Shown here: positions 24,505 through 36,294 of the stretch, piece after piece
How the letters are laid out: the number at the start of each line of letters is the position of its first letter
How positions within the stretch are numbered: the first letter of the stretch is position 1
NCBI GenBank assembly: GCA_964017235.1
Contig: OZ024938.1
Location: 7,679,454-7,743,453, forward strand
DNA: 64,000 nucleotides
Direction of reading: 5' to 3'
Source: Sabellastarte sp. h YS-2021
Taxonomy: Eukaryota > Annelida > Polychaeta > Sabellida > Sabellidae
The notes under the pieces: generated by a model
Told to the model about the DNA's origin: nothing
The model's input: the letters and a program-made list of their open reading frames with translations, nothing else
Databases searched by the model: none
Made by a program: the position numbers and the translations under genes

Positions 24505-24945
24505 AAACTAATGGAAAATCCATATTTTTTTGTATATTTTGAGACAGTAACCCAGATCTGTGTCAAAATTTAATGGGATCTAAGTTGGAACAAGTCTCTT
24601 CTTCTCATTTTCAGGTTTAACATCATTTTAAGCATATTGCATAGGTCCCAACGGGTAGCTGAATACATGGAGCAAAGTGTAAACAACAACACTAAGAGAA
24701 TCCATACCTTTGCCAAGGCATGTATGATTAGAAAACACAGCTCAATCGTAAGTAAATGGGAAAATCCGGATCTTTGGTATATTTATGTTTAGACTGTGGT
24801 CCTGATCAATCTCAAAATTTAATGGCATCTAAGTTGGACCAAGATCTATCTTATAATTTTGATCTAACCAGTAGTATTTGTGTAATCCTACAAACAAACA
24901 GACAAACGGTCATGAATGTAATAGCTCCTTGGTTGGAGTAATAAG
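24505..24945 (+). repeat. Two interspersed repeat H copies in tandem
   Basis: A partial copy (gacagtaacccagatctgtg, aatttaatgggatctaagt) runs to about 24600. A fuller copy (accaaggcatg-like start near 24710, then gtaaatgggaaaatccgg, ctaagttggaccaagatc, acaaacagacaaacggtcat) ends in tccttggttggagtaat. Confidence 0.65.
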
Positions 24946-25797
24946 CAGTTTGTATCCAGCTAAAAAGCAGCTTTTTACTTCTTCTTTATGCCGATTTGTT
25001 ACATGTCTTAAATTACAAAGCAGAAGGGTAACTGATCAAAACTAATATAAAACTTGCTTTCCCTGGGCGAAAATAAAAACATGATGTTTGCAGAACATAT
25101 TATGGTACTTAATTAAATTCATTCATCCTAGCCAAATGCAAACGCCTACAGGCTAAAATAATTTATGAGCCATTGCAAATGGAAAAAAAATAGTAATTGA
25201 ATGAGATTTTAAAGGGGAATGATACTTCCATGTATTAGAGGACATGTAATTGAATCATTTTTATTATCCAGCACTAACTGTATTTGGTCTATATAGGGAG
25301 ACAAACAGAAAGGGATATATTTCTTCTGTTCACTGGTGCAACTTACTGTGCATAATTAGCATTACAAATTCGTCAATATTTCTGAAAATATGTAATTGAC
25401 CAAAAAGATATACGTGTATAATATTTTCATCTTCAAACATGGTACATACATATATTTGGTAAATATCATTGGGGAAGTTTCTCTGTTGCATAATAGTTTT
25501 TTTCTTTTTATCAGCCATTTAAAAATGCAGCCGGGAGATATTGTACAACTAGGGGCCTCCAATATACATAATATATGGTTCTGAAGACAAGCATATAGGC
25601 CGCCTGGCCCACTACATGTTCCAAATCTATTTTTGGAGAATATCATCTATCAAAGGTTCTTCTAAATAAGAACATTTTATTGATTTTTTTAGCAACGGGT
25701 TAAACAATTCTTATTCTAACTGAAGTTTATAGTCTTCAATCTCCCTCTACAAGCAGACTCTTTAAAGCATGTTTTGAATGTTCAACCAATATCAGTG

Positions 25798-26010
25798 TCC
25801 AGTGACAGAAAGGGTAAGCATCAAAGGTAACAACCGAGGGGATATTAAGACTAAGGTGGGTATGACTTGAAGTAGAGGTAGGAGTTTAACTTTTTTTCTG
25901 AAAGAGGCAATAAAAAGGGATATCTTCTGTCAATTGGTTCCACAACATGAAAACCCATAGAGAAAAAACAATCTGTTGTAAAACTAAAAAGTCCTGGGCC
26001 CGTATTTACC
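25798..26010 (-). pseudogene. L2-like LINE 3' fragment, reverse
   Basis: The reverse frame reads YPFLLPLSEKKLNSYLYF, a diverged copy of the LINE end (compare FRKKLKTYLF..AYPP), followed by the ttagtcttaatatcccc tail also seen at 21975-22200. A MITE-K-like word gggcccgtatttac follows on its upstream side. Confidence 0.6.
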
Positions 26011-26599
26011 AAAAATTTACGACATAGTAATGTACAGGAACAAAACCTTATAACTTTGAGCCCTGTATATCTGTTTATGAAAGTAGTAATAAGAAGGATA
26101 ATTTGGAGCAAAAATTATTCATCTAAACTTCATTGGTAGGACAGTATTGACAACATTTGGATGTGTAACAGTGAGATACATAAAACTTTTTATATCTGGA
26201 TCCAGAATCTTAAAAATGTCAATGTCTCACTACTGGTTTTAGAGGTTCCAGGTGATTACGAGGATAGGACATCTGGGTTTAGAAATCTGTATCAGGGGTT
26301 AGATTTAACCTTCAACCCATAACAGTGAAAACATAAACATAGATTTGTCTTAATTTTCACATTTCTATTAAATTTGTTCTTAATTTTTTCAGTATTCTTC
26401 AAAACAGCAAAGTAGATTATAATGCTAATGAATATGTCAGTAGGTTTAAAAACATCCAAATTCTTCTTAATTAACATTATTAGTTACACTATTAGTTACT
26501 AGTTAAAAGAGGGAAATTATCTAAAATATATAATAAAGTTAATGTGCTTTCCAAATAAATTTTATTTCACTTTTGGAACACATTGGAAATCCTCACATT

Positions 26600-26741
26600 A
26601 AAAATCACTGAATATTTGCAAAGACATCCACAGATGTGACATTGAAGATCCCCAAAATAAAAGAAATCCTAAAAATCACTGAATATCTGCACAGATATCT
26701 ACAGATGTGACATTGAAGATCCCCAAAATAACAGAATTCCT
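26600..26741. repeat. Tandem duplication, 2 x 71 bp
   Basis: Units 26600-26670 and 26671-26741 both run aaaaatcactgaatat..gca, cagatgtgacattgaagatc, cccaaaataa..gaa(a/t)tcct, with a few substitutions. It is a recent local duplication. Confidence 0.85.
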
Positions 26742-27007
26742 AAAAATGAGACAATAAAATAATAATAACATACAATACACTTTATTTGAAAGGTGTTTAA
26801 GTGGATTTTAGAGCATACACGTATACATTTAGTTGCTAAACTACTGAGTCAATCCTTTGACTAATCCTTCCTAAAGGCAATTATCAAAGAAAAAACAATC
26901 AGTAGGTTGACCTAATAGAGTTGTAGTTGGTTTTAATTTTCCAAAACCAGGTGTTGGTTTCCAAAAATTGAAATGGTATAAAAAATATTCTCAAAAAAAT
27001 ACAATTT

Positions 27008-27231
27008 AGTATTTATTTATGGTTTTATGTCTCTTTCAACACTGTACAGATCATAATTTTGTAGTTTTGTGGGCAGAGAAAACCAGTACATACAGTTGTA
27101 CAAGGTTCTGTACTGTTAACTGCTGACCATCGGTAAGCAACTACAAACTTTCCTACATAATGTCCAGGGTTTGAACCGCCAACCTCAGAGGTGGGAGGCA
27201 AGTGTCTTACCACTGCACCACAGTACCCCGC
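27008..27231 (-). mobile_element. SINE-A copy, reverse, diverged
   Basis: The reversed order of tail (tttatttatggttttatgtc), body (gttctgtactgttaactgc) and tRNA-like head (tttgaaccgcc; ttaccactgcaccacagtac) is complete. Confidence 0.8.
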
Positions 27232-27879
27232 AAAAAAGTACAAATGAAACATACAGTTTCATCAATTTGGAGAATCTATGATATAATTTGATGACTTTTT
27301 GAAAGGCAACAACTGGTTTTGAAAAGTTTATAACTCATTGTTGGTTTTTATAACAAAACCAACGCACAACCAAAGAAATCAGTTTCTTTTTTTGCTTCAC
27401 AACCTTATTATTAGGTTGTATACCTTTCACTGTACATTTTGTTAAACTTCTACATAGACAACAGGACAAATGAAGGCCATGAGAAAGAACAGAAATAATG
27501 TTTTCGGGAGCATATTAAACCTAAAACCTAAGTTTAAAACATATTAAGTTCAATTTTGAAAAGTTATTTCTTAACTTCAAATCTTTCTTCACTCACACAT
27601 TCATTCATTCATTCCTTTTTTTTTTTTTGCTTGTTTTTGCGTTTGCGGTGGAAATGTTTTGTGTGGGGCTGTTAAACGCTTCTTAATTTGGAATTTTTTC
27701 TGAACATTCAACTATTTATTGTTTTTGGAAGATTAGGGTGGTCCTGAAAAGGATCGTTAAATGTTTGACAGCAGTGGTCCCAAAAAGGATTGATTGGAGG
27801 CAAGTGCAGTGGTTCTACTGATGTTTTGGTGTTAGCTGACAGTGGAGGAGGCTAATCCTGGGCTAGTGGCTGGTGATTA
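27232..27879. other. Non-coding stretch
   Basis: No coding signal. Low-complexity T-rich and tca-rich tracts lie at 27590-27650 (cattcattcattcctttttt). Confidence 0.4.
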
Positions 27880-28200
27880 TTATTATTATTATGTATTAGT
27901 ACAATATCTCCATGTACTACAGGACTCAAAGCGCTATTTAACCAATCCAACTGTACAGGTACAGCCCCAACTCACAAGTAACTGACATTCCCCTAACTTG
28001 AAGATAGAGGCTCAAGGATGACCATTTATCAACGTCCTTGAGGTTCTGTAACCTGCCACTGGGGATAGGACCCAATGACAGAGGACCGCCATTTTAAGTG
28101 GTCATCCGAGCCACTATGTATCTGCCTGTACCTGGGATTGAACCCACGTCCTCTGAGTTCCTAGACAAGTGTGTTACCCGCTAGGCCACAGTGGCAGATG
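27880..28200 (-). mobile_element. SINE-C copy, reverse
   Basis: A third tRNA-derived SINE family, ~320 bp. Read in sense: head cactgtggcctagcgggtaa (A box), B box gggttcaatccc, body ggtcatccttgagcctcta, end ggagatattg-like plus an AT tail. The copies at 41288-41600, 44948-45265 and 54830-55142 confirm the limits. Confidence 0.8.
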
Positions 28201-28284
28201 TTGATGTTCTTGCTGAGCGGTGGTGGTGGTTGGAGGAGAGGCGGCTGGTGGTTGCATGTCGGGTGGTGAAATGTCTGTGGTGTG

Positions 28285-28545
28285 TCAATCTGTTATAATG
28301 CTCATTATAGATTGAAGATTTCTGAAGAAGCTTGAGAGTCTTGATATGTTGTGCTGACATTCTTGCGCAGCTTGACAGACAGCTTGCGACTGTTGGTGAA
28401 CCTCTCCCAGAGACACTCCTTTCTTGCCTTCTCCTTTAATGTCCATTAGTTTTGTCGTACAACTCCTCATGGTCCTTCACAAAGTCCACAATTGCCTCCT
28501 CATCTGAGTCTGTCAGGTAGATGTTTGTCATGTGCCTGTCTCTCC
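28285..28545 (-). pseudogene. Broken MADF-type domain fragment, probably from a PIF/Harbinger-like transposon
   Basis: On the reverse strand one frame reads TDSDEEAIVDFVKDHEELYD and KTNGH, then a stop. A second frame continues with ARKECLWERFTNSRKLSVK. Together they resemble the start of a MADF (Myb/SANT-like) domain, whose usual order is 'hydrophobic-acidic helix, YD, LW..I'. MADF proteins accompany PIF/Harbinger transposases in animals, and host MADF factors also exist. The fragment has at least one frameshift and no splice evidence, so I call it a remnant. The assignment is from pattern memory only. Confidence 0.45.
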
Positions 28546-30340
28546 TCCACCCTCTGTACATGTATCCATTTCATTGTAAATTTTGTCTGTCCTTGCACAG
28601 TTTTTTGCCACTCGCATGCTGTCAGATGTCTCCCTGAGATGTCTGATCAAACCGACTGTCCTTATATATAGATATAGATTTCATAACAGACAAGCCGTGG
28701 GTCGGAAAATGAGGTTGGTTTGTCCTACACACTTCCCGGCTTGTCTGTTGCTGTAACTGCCTTGCCGGTTTCTATTGCGGCTTGTCTATGTGTGTTCCCA
28801 GAGTGATGTTACCAACCCTACAGTTGAAGACTGGGAGATTTCTCATCTTGATGAGAAGTGCCCTCCAAGTCAGTTCGGTTATGTTTACGGCAGGCCTGTT
28901 TGCTTTCAAGTATGGTCAGTTTGTGTGTACAGCCTGTCGGGAGGTGGAGTCCTGGTAGTTAAGCACGAGAGGATGGCAAGTTTTTCAAGACTAGACATAA
29001 CAGGACAAAATGGGAAGTGTGACCTACAAGCCGAACACACTCCAAAATAAGGATGGTTTCCAGGTGGGCAGAGCCAAGGTCCGGATAAAGAGTTGGGCTG
29101 GGTCAGGGATATTTTTTCTGTTCCACCGCAACAAGTCAGGGAATCGCAACAGATCTTAACCGACTATGTTAAGAAAGCTCCCGACCCTCGAAAAATACCT
29201 AGTTACCAAGAGGACAGCTCCAGTGGAACACCCCCATAAATTTAAAACTCGCTATATTTCTTTAAAGAAAAAGCACATTATTGATACTACTGTATTTACA
29301 CTTCTGGAATAGCAATCCTTCCTCAATTTACTTAAGTTAAAAGTAATTTTATTTTTATGCTACATAACACTACATATATGCTACATAACACTACATATAA
29401 TCTCCACTGAGAGGCTTCAGTCTATTCAATATAACAGGTACTATTGTTTGAAAAAAAAAATTGACAAAATATTACTACACTCCTCCACTTCCGGAGGTAG
29501 AGAAGTGCAGTATAGCAATTCTACTTGATTTATTTTATCAATTTATATTTGGATAAACAAGAAATCACACAATACACATTACCACAATTATTTTTTTTAG
29601 ATGTTTTTTTGTTTTCTATTTTTTTTTTTTTTTTTTTTGGAGGGGGGGTAAATTATTTAATTTATAAGAATATTAATTGCACATATTTAGTGTCACTGCA
29701 CTTCTCTTCTCCCGAGACAGGAATCCTACCCCAAGTTATTTAATAATAAAAGAACTACATTTTTGTGAAAAACTGATATAATAAAATCACCATAATAAGC
29801 TATCATTTCCACATTAATATGTCTTAAGGGACCCTATCTTTTAAGAAGATGATATATGTGTTTCACTCCTGTGAACTTTGGGAATACTGAAATTAAAAGA
29901 ATGCTGTAAATATCATGAATAGCTATATTTTTGCATAGGAAAAAAAGTCATGTATTTGATATTGCTATTATTCTCTGCTACAGAAAGGTGAACACTGCAA
30001 ATCATTCCTTGATTTACAAATACAATACAGGATGTGTTAGTTTGTGTAAGCTTAACGGGTAACCTCTAATCCATTAACTGATAGAACATTCTGGTCACAA
30101 CTGTAGGAAGTGTAATAAATTTAACAGGGGAGTGGGGATAAATGAAACAAAGCCGCCAATAATTGAAGTAGTGTAACAGACCAACTGGTAAATCAATATG
30201 ACAAATAAATAGGGTCAACTGGAAAAGTATACCTGAGAGAAAAGGGTGTTAGCCTGGTGTAAGGCTCTGTTTTGCTTAGAGTCATAAATTTGCACATGCC
30301 TTAACTTGGAACAGAATAAAATATGGAACATTAATTTTCC
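28546..30340. other. Non-coding stretch, one relatively GC-rich patch
   Basis: 28660-29240 is richer in G+C than its surroundings and holds an unrecognised 91-codon open frame (28775-29050). It may belong to the same decayed element as the MADF remnant. A T(20) tract followed by G-rich ggagggggggt lies near 29616-29648. A short inverted pair lies at gtagagaagtgcag (about 29497) and ctgcacttctctt (about 29697). Confidence 0.35.
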
Positions 30341-30344
30341 TCAA

Positions 30345-30760
30345 CAGGAGATTATGTTATGGGGTGCATTTGTTTGTCCGTTTGTGTCTGTTTGTCATAG
30401 CTCCATATGTAATAGATCCTAATGAACTTATCTTTCTTAGATTTTTCTGTAGGGAGGGCCTGGCCAAGTGGAGAATTTAAATTTGGGGGAAAAGATCCAG
30501 ATCATATTCTGGATATAAAGAAATCCCTAATTTTCAAACATCCCAGTCTGACTGTATTTTTAAAGACTTTGGCCTTCTGGTTAACATTTCTCCAAAAGTA
30601 ACTAGTCAATTTTCATGATTTTTATGTCGGTATGGCCTGATGAAAGTGAATAGTTCTCACATGTTTAGAGAGATCAGTATCACATGCTTGAAATAAAATA
30701 ATACCGAATATTTTGAGAAACCCCCTTATGGTGGAGGTTTGTGTCCTATGAATGCTTTCT
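30345..30760 (+). repeat. Interspersed repeat family M
   Basis: gagattatgttatggggtgc, ttgtccgtttgtgtctgttt, gaaaagatccagatcat, then ggtggaggtttgtg. This layout of conserved phrases recurs at 45586-46060 and partly at 100-215, and is of the broadly distributed invertebrate type. Confidence 0.55.
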
Positions 30761-30844
30761 AGTTATTATTTTTTTTTTGCTGTTTGTTGTTGACAACATT
30801 TGTACATTTTAAATAAAATATAGATAGCAGTTAGAATGACAACG

Positions 30845-31045
30845 GAAATAAACTAAATATATTCAGGAATTTCCCAGTACAGATTCAGAATTTTGTGCCA
30901 ATTTGGCAAAATGTTATGGGATCCAAGTTTGACCAACACCCATCTTCTTATTCTTTTCATGAAGATCCAATCAGTAGTATTTGTGTAATCCCGCTATCAA
31001 ACAAATAGACAAATAAATGGCCATGCATTCAATGCCTGCCAGTCA
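30845..31045 (+). repeat. Interspersed repeat family H
   Basis: gttatgggatccaagtttga, gaagatccaatcagtagtat, ttgtgtaatcccgctatc and aacaaatagacaaataaatg match the other H copies. Confidence 0.65.
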
Positions 31046-31260
31046 GAGGTAGGTAACTAGTCAAGATTCTGCAATCAAAACCATCAGTTAAATGAAGCAA
31101 CTGTCATCTTTCTCACTTTATTTACTGGCCGGGCTTCAGACCCAGGCTTTAAGGGGAAGGAGGTGCGCCTATATCTCACGGTGCCCCCCCATGCTCCTCC
31201 CTACACCCATGAGAGGTGTGATGTATTTGCAATTTGTACTTACAGAAACATGTGAAAGCA

Positions 31261-31590
31261 AACAACAGCATTAACTAGAGCCGCACTCGGGCAAAGCAGA
31301 TCTCCTACAATGCCAAAAAAACCTTCACAGTGACTTTATGGGTGTGATGATAAACAAGGTCGAAAGGGGTTTTTGGTCTACTAGCACGAGATGCAAAGCT
31401 ATCAGAGACACGAGTAGTGCAATGAGATGGTCACCCATCCCAGTACTAACATAGCCCATTACCGCTTAACTTCAGTGAAGAGACAGATACTCATCATGCT
31501 ATGCCACAATTCATGAAAGTCCGGAGACAAAAAGAAAAGGAAGAAAAAAAGTGAAAAAAAGTAATCTCTACAAGCATGGGTCTAGCTAGG
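31261..31590 (-). mobile_element. 5S-rRNA-derived SINE, best-preserved copy
   Basis: In sense (reverse strand) it carries tgaagttaagcgg (5S A box), a spacer ggctatgttag, then tactgggatgggtgacc (5S C box). Order and spacing match the internal promoter of 5S rRNA. Downstream comes the family body (tgtctctgatagctttgc) and aacccctttcgaccttg. Upstream, 5'-extended sequence (ctttcatgaattgtgg) is shared with the two other copies, so the 5S part is internal rather than at the exact 5' end. Confidence 0.72.
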
Positions 31591-31874
31591 GCTTGTGCTT
31601 AATATTTCTTTCAAAACCTCCTTGACCCTGAGAGAGATCTGGAATAAAAAGATACAGCCATTAGTCATTTATCTTGGGGGAGTTTTGCATTAGGCCGGTG
31701 TAAGGGGAAAGTGGTCCAGTGGTCAGATACTACTTCTGAGGTCCTTGGTTGGAATCATGATCATCAATTAGTATATAACTGCTTTTTCCCGACTCTTAAA
31801 CTGCTTTTTTAGTTATAATAACAATTAAATAAATGGCAATAAAATCTGGCTACCTAATTTGACAAATGCCTTAA

Positions 31875-32290
31875 ATTAACTCCAAAATGACCTAAACAAT
31901 AGAGAGAGAATCACTTTCAAAACTGCAACCCTCATTTACAAACATTTGGATTCTGGTCTACCACAGTACTTTGATGCATATATAAATTATTACACATCCT
32001 CAGTTAATACCAGGCGAGCTGTTGCCACACATAAATACTTAGATGTTCCCGCCTTTAACCCTCGGATTCACAAGTCTAAAATTCATTTTGATAGATCCTT
32101 TGCTTATGATGGACCCAGACTATAGAGCAGTCTCCCACTGGCTGTACAGACTCACCTGTTCCATGAAGTCTATGCTCTTTAACACCCTCTCCTCCGGTAG
32201 CACAAGTGCTTCCTGGTTACCTCTTTTCTGTCCATGGACTTATGACATTCTCTTCAGGATTTATTGGGCCTTATTTGATTTAGATCAAAA
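31875..32290 (+). pseudogene. L2-like LINE 3' fragment
   Basis: Encodes RITFKTATLIYKHLDSGLP, YFDAYINYYTSS, ATHKYLDVPAFNPRIHKSK and HFDRSFAYDGPRLW, then a stop and frameshifts. These are the conserved blocks of the L2-like reverse transcriptase C-terminus. Confidence 0.8.
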
Positions 32291-33012
32291 TTAAGCACTT
32301 AACAAAGTTTGTTTTATTATTAACTATGAGACGTCTCTAGCCAATCAGAATTGTGGCTACAAAGAACTGGTTTGCATGTTATATGCTGATTGGTCTTGAT
32401 TTTACAGTTTGGTGTCCTGATTTTAAGTGGAGATTCTGCAATCACCCTCTGAAAAAAAATTATATTTAAAATACATTAATAAATTGCCCTTGTATCAATA
32501 TTTATTTTTTATCGAAGAATTTCGTTGAGAAATACACAAACAAGCCAAGGTGAGCAATCTGTGCTTCAATTGTGTCAATCCAATATGTAAATCATGAGAC
32601 TAGAGCTTTTGGTAGGCTAGGCCTAAAACCTCGGATACAATATGCTCAATGGAAAATGCTATTCTTTGCCATAATTCTAGACACCCACTGAAACACAATA
32701 CATTGAGTGTGCCAATCATTTATTTATGTTTTTTATTGTCCAATATTTTCAGTCCTTATATCATAAAAAGTCCAATAAATAATTTCACAATAATTGCAAG
32801 ATATTACTACAGAGTCCATTTAGGGACACAAGAGATATATTGCTTGGCACTGTAATTTGGCACAAACCTCAACTTGAGAAAAACTGAAAAACAGATTATT
32901 CGTTGACAATTAGATTTTATCGGTGTTGGTGCAATTTTTTAGCAGCTTTGGGGGATGCATCAGTATCCTGTAAGGCAACTGAAGTAAACAGAGATATAAA
33001 TTGTTTTGGGGG

Positions 33013-33113
33013 TTTCCATACAGTTGGCCAAGGTTCTGTACTCTAAACTGTACTGTTGACTGTCGAGCATTGGCTAGCAACTACCAGCTTTCCCACTTGA
33101 GGTAAGGCCGGGA
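33013..33113 (-). repeat. SINE-A partial copy
   Basis: catacagttggccaaggttc, ctagcaactaccagctttcc, cacttgaggtaaggccggga; the head and tail are lost. Confidence 0.7.
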
Positions 33114-33374
33114 TTATATACATGTATACTAATACAAACAAATCCACACAATTGTACTTGAAACAATTAAATATAAGCTTTTTGTGCCAAGTTATGGTGT
33201 GGAATAATGCCTAATATATCTGTCAGTGCAAGAAAAACTAAAGCCACAATTTGCATGTGGAAATTCCTGAAAAGATTTAATTCATTAAAGTCGTCACTTT
33301 GACTTTCTTATTTGGTTTGGGGAAGTGCGTGATTTTTACCTATGACATCCAATCTTTGAAGATATTAAATTATA

Positions 33375-33735
33375 CCTGAGAGTTTTTCTTTTATTAAAAG
33401 TGTCCAATATCTTTCATTAATGTACAATTATTCCACACAGTGTTTATGGCCATATATGCAAGCACTTTTAACACATTTCCAAAGTAACCCATTACTTTCT
33501 TTTAACTAAAATGGTCACAAAACTCCAAACCTACCAGGAACATAGAGATACGAAAGTAATGATGTTAAACAACATCTCTAAAATCACAAATTAAGGTAAG
33601 TGTGCAATTTTAATAGGTCAATAGCCTCGCAAGGATCTCATATTTGAAAATAACAAACTGCCGACTTGGAACGCATAAACAATCCACTATTTGCAAATAT
33701 TGGATACCTACTTTGCAATTAACCTATACTTCATT
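33375..33735. mobile_element. MITE J copy, diverged
   Basis: ttattaaaagtgtccaatat with catta..gtacaattatt on the left, and aaatattggatacctac, tttgcaattaacctatactt on the right, correspond to the right half and terminal repeat of 13585-14078. Confidence 0.55.
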
Positions 33736-33899
33736 TTTTCAAGTCTATTTATGGTTTGCATTTATGCCAATGCACTATTCATGCATAGAAAACAAATTAT
33801 TACATACAAAACAAATACCAGTAAGGGGTTTATCTTCAAGCTGAATCAAGTAAAAACTTGGAGCAATATTCTTATACCAAGGTCATACATTTCTGTGAA

Positions 33900-34082
33900 G
33901 GGGTCACTGTGGTGCAGTGGTAACACACTCGCCTCCCATCTCTGAGGTCTGTAGTTCAAATCCCAAACCTTATGTCCGAAAGTTGTCAGTTGCTTACCAG
34001 TAGTCGGCAGTTTTCAGTACAGAACCTTGACCAACTGTATGTACTGGTTTCCTCTGCCCATATAACTACCCGTTGTAATAGG
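33900..34082 (+). mobile_element. SINE-A copy
   Basis: The head gtcactgtggtgcagtggta has a degenerate B box (tagttcaaatccc). The body through ccgttgtaat is present and the tail is missing. Confidence 0.78.
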
Positions 34083-35529
34083 AGCCTTATGTCTTTGCGG
34101 CTGTGGATCATTGTACAAAAGCTCATTTGGGGTTTTGTAGGATATATTTGGGGTTCCCATTTTGGATAGGTATGTTCGGGACAGGTTTTGAAAATGTTTG
34201 AGATAGCTGTCATGCCATCTTACAAGCTGTACTGAAATGTAAACCCTGGAGGTAAGACGCAGGGGTAGGGGAGAGTGGGCTGGATACAGCAGACAGTTAA
34301 TTCTTCAGCGAGCACTACCCAGCCTCACTGTCTCTTATTTGGAGACATCTGGCTAGAACATGAAGTGAAAATCACATGCAAACAACAACTGCAAAGACAT
34401 GACTTCAATATTACTAGCAGAGATGACTGTGCATTTGTTAAAATGGTTATTGTGACATCTATGGTATCACAATATTTTCTGATCTATTTATTTGACATAA
34501 ATTTTGGAAAAAAATTCCAGTTCTAATGTTTAAAATCGCAAATCAATATTTCAATGTGCATTGAGGTAGCTGTAGGTGGGGTATACACGTGGAATGGTCC
34601 TCTCAAGGATGAATTATATTAGTTTTTGTCAATATCTGATTCTGGATCCACTGGTGAAGGCTCGTGATCGTTAATGCAATACTTGCTTAACTAAATAAAT
34701 CAAAACAAATATTTACTGCAGAATTTGTTGTAGGAAATGTACTTTTCAGTCTTCAAATATGAAGAGTATTTATTTATAAAAATATATTTACACTTTTGTT
34801 CAAATTAAAATACATCATAAAAATTTGTGTATTATTTGTACTTATATTTGCTATAAATGATCATAATTGTTTGGGAAATGGGTTTAAGATATATTGGATT
34901 TCCTTTCTTTTGTTGCACCTTTGAACCTGCAAGTGTAAGATTAAGATCCATTAAGAAATAGATTAGATTTCTTTTGGCAGGGAGAGGGTTTTACATACAA
35001 GAAATAAATCTTTTACACATACAGTTAATCCCATCACCAATATACAAATTTACGTTGTCCCCTCCAGGGCACTGTATAAGCAGCATTGGTTATTGTCTCT
35101 GTAAATTATTCAATACATTTTTGATACCTTCATTGTGTTCCTTTATATTTGGAGAAAAAGAGCCTGTCTTATCATCAAAACTGACATGTTCTTTGGACTG
35201 TTATATTTTCACAGTAAATATGTCATCAGCTGTGAAATGACGAGTTGGGTTTTTTTATCCGTGTACACTCTGTGACAGGATCCGCACACCTTTTTGTTGT
35301 TAGAAATTAATCATTTTAAGTGTTCATAATTTTTAATAGACATTGATCAATTTATACCAATTTAATGATTGCATCTGCTGGAGATATAACTAAGCAACCA
35401 TCATGTGTAAAATTTAACATTTCATTAGTATCATTCTGTAGATATGTTTAAAATAATTACATTTACAATCACACAGTACATGGAGAGAGTTTTGGTGGAT
35501 TTGTTAAATGCTTATGATTTATTTGGTAA
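34083..35529. other. Non-coding upstream region of gene 2
   Basis: No exon recognised. About 34200-34330 weakly resembles 19990-20060. AT-rich, with open frames 34275-34526 and 34974-35240 lacking domains. Any promoter or 5' UTR exon of gene 2 should lie in or before this region. Confidence 0.35.
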
Positions 35530-36030
35530 GTAGGGTTAATAATATTGCTAATAATATCATCAATGTGGCATGTTGGAAATATCATGACATGTTGTTAATA
35601 TGGTAAATGTGGCATGTTGCTAATAGCGTAAGTGTTAATAGATGATATTCTAAAATAGAAATGTTGACAATATTGTTAATGTGACTTTTTTATACTTTTA
35701 CCATAAGTGGCATGTTGATAATATCATAAATGTGGCATGTCGATATTGTAGTAAACTAAAGAGTTGATCATAACCTGGATATGAAATGCTGAAACACTAT
35801 ATTAACTAGAAAACATTGGCAATATCATACATATGGCATATCGGTACAGTAGTCAATATAATCTATGAAAATATCTTATACTTGGCATGTTCATAAATAT
35901 TACAGGGTTGCCATGTTGCTAAAATTTTTGTAAGTTTTTCATTGTGATAATATCCTATAATATTGTGATAAAAATATGGCACATTAATGACATCACGTGG
36001 CAGCCTGATAATTTTTGTAAGAAAAGGCAT
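35530..36030. repeat. Degenerate minisatellite (~25-bp unit)
   Basis: Phrases of the type aatatcataaatgtggcatg plus ttg recur at least eight times with substitutions and changing spacing (e.g. aatgtggcatgttg, taagtggcatgttgataat). It ends ~160 bp before the first coding exon of gene 2, within the presumed first intron. Confidence 0.65.
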
Positions 36031-36187
36031 GTTGATAGTGTTTTAAACATCACATCATTGGGAAGCATTCAATTTGTGGATAAATGATATTTGTGTGTAA
36101 AACACACAAAATGGCAAACTGTTTTCTATGTGTTTAGTAACATATTTTTGTGATCATTCCTTAGATTATTTTGTTTTATTATTTCAG

Positions 36188-36294
36188 TTTAAAATTCTGC
36201 TACTTGTAACTTTCCACAAATGCCATGATTTATAAAGGAGTCTTGGTGGGATATTTGATATTTCTGGGCATGGATTTGTATTACAACATAGCAG
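36188..36294 (+). CDS. Gene 2 first coding exon (5' UTR end, start codon, signal peptide)
   Basis: Acceptor ttatttcag ends at 36187, so a 5' UTR exon lies upstream. ATG at 36225 is chosen because an in-frame TAA at 36207-36209 excludes longer starts. It reads MIYKGVLVGYLIFLGM and continues to DLYYNIA, a signal peptide. An upstream mini-ORF atg-cca-tga (36220-36228) overlaps the start. The donor is g/gtaaga at 36295, phase 1. Confidence 0.68.

Noticed and set aside
28775-29050. 91-codon open frame in the GC-richer patch
   Set aside because: No similarity recognised; probably part of a decayed element.
31400-31480. 5S rRNA gene
   Set aside because: Only the internal promoter region resembles 5S rRNA. 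The ends differ and the surrounding sequence repeats as a SINE at two other loci.
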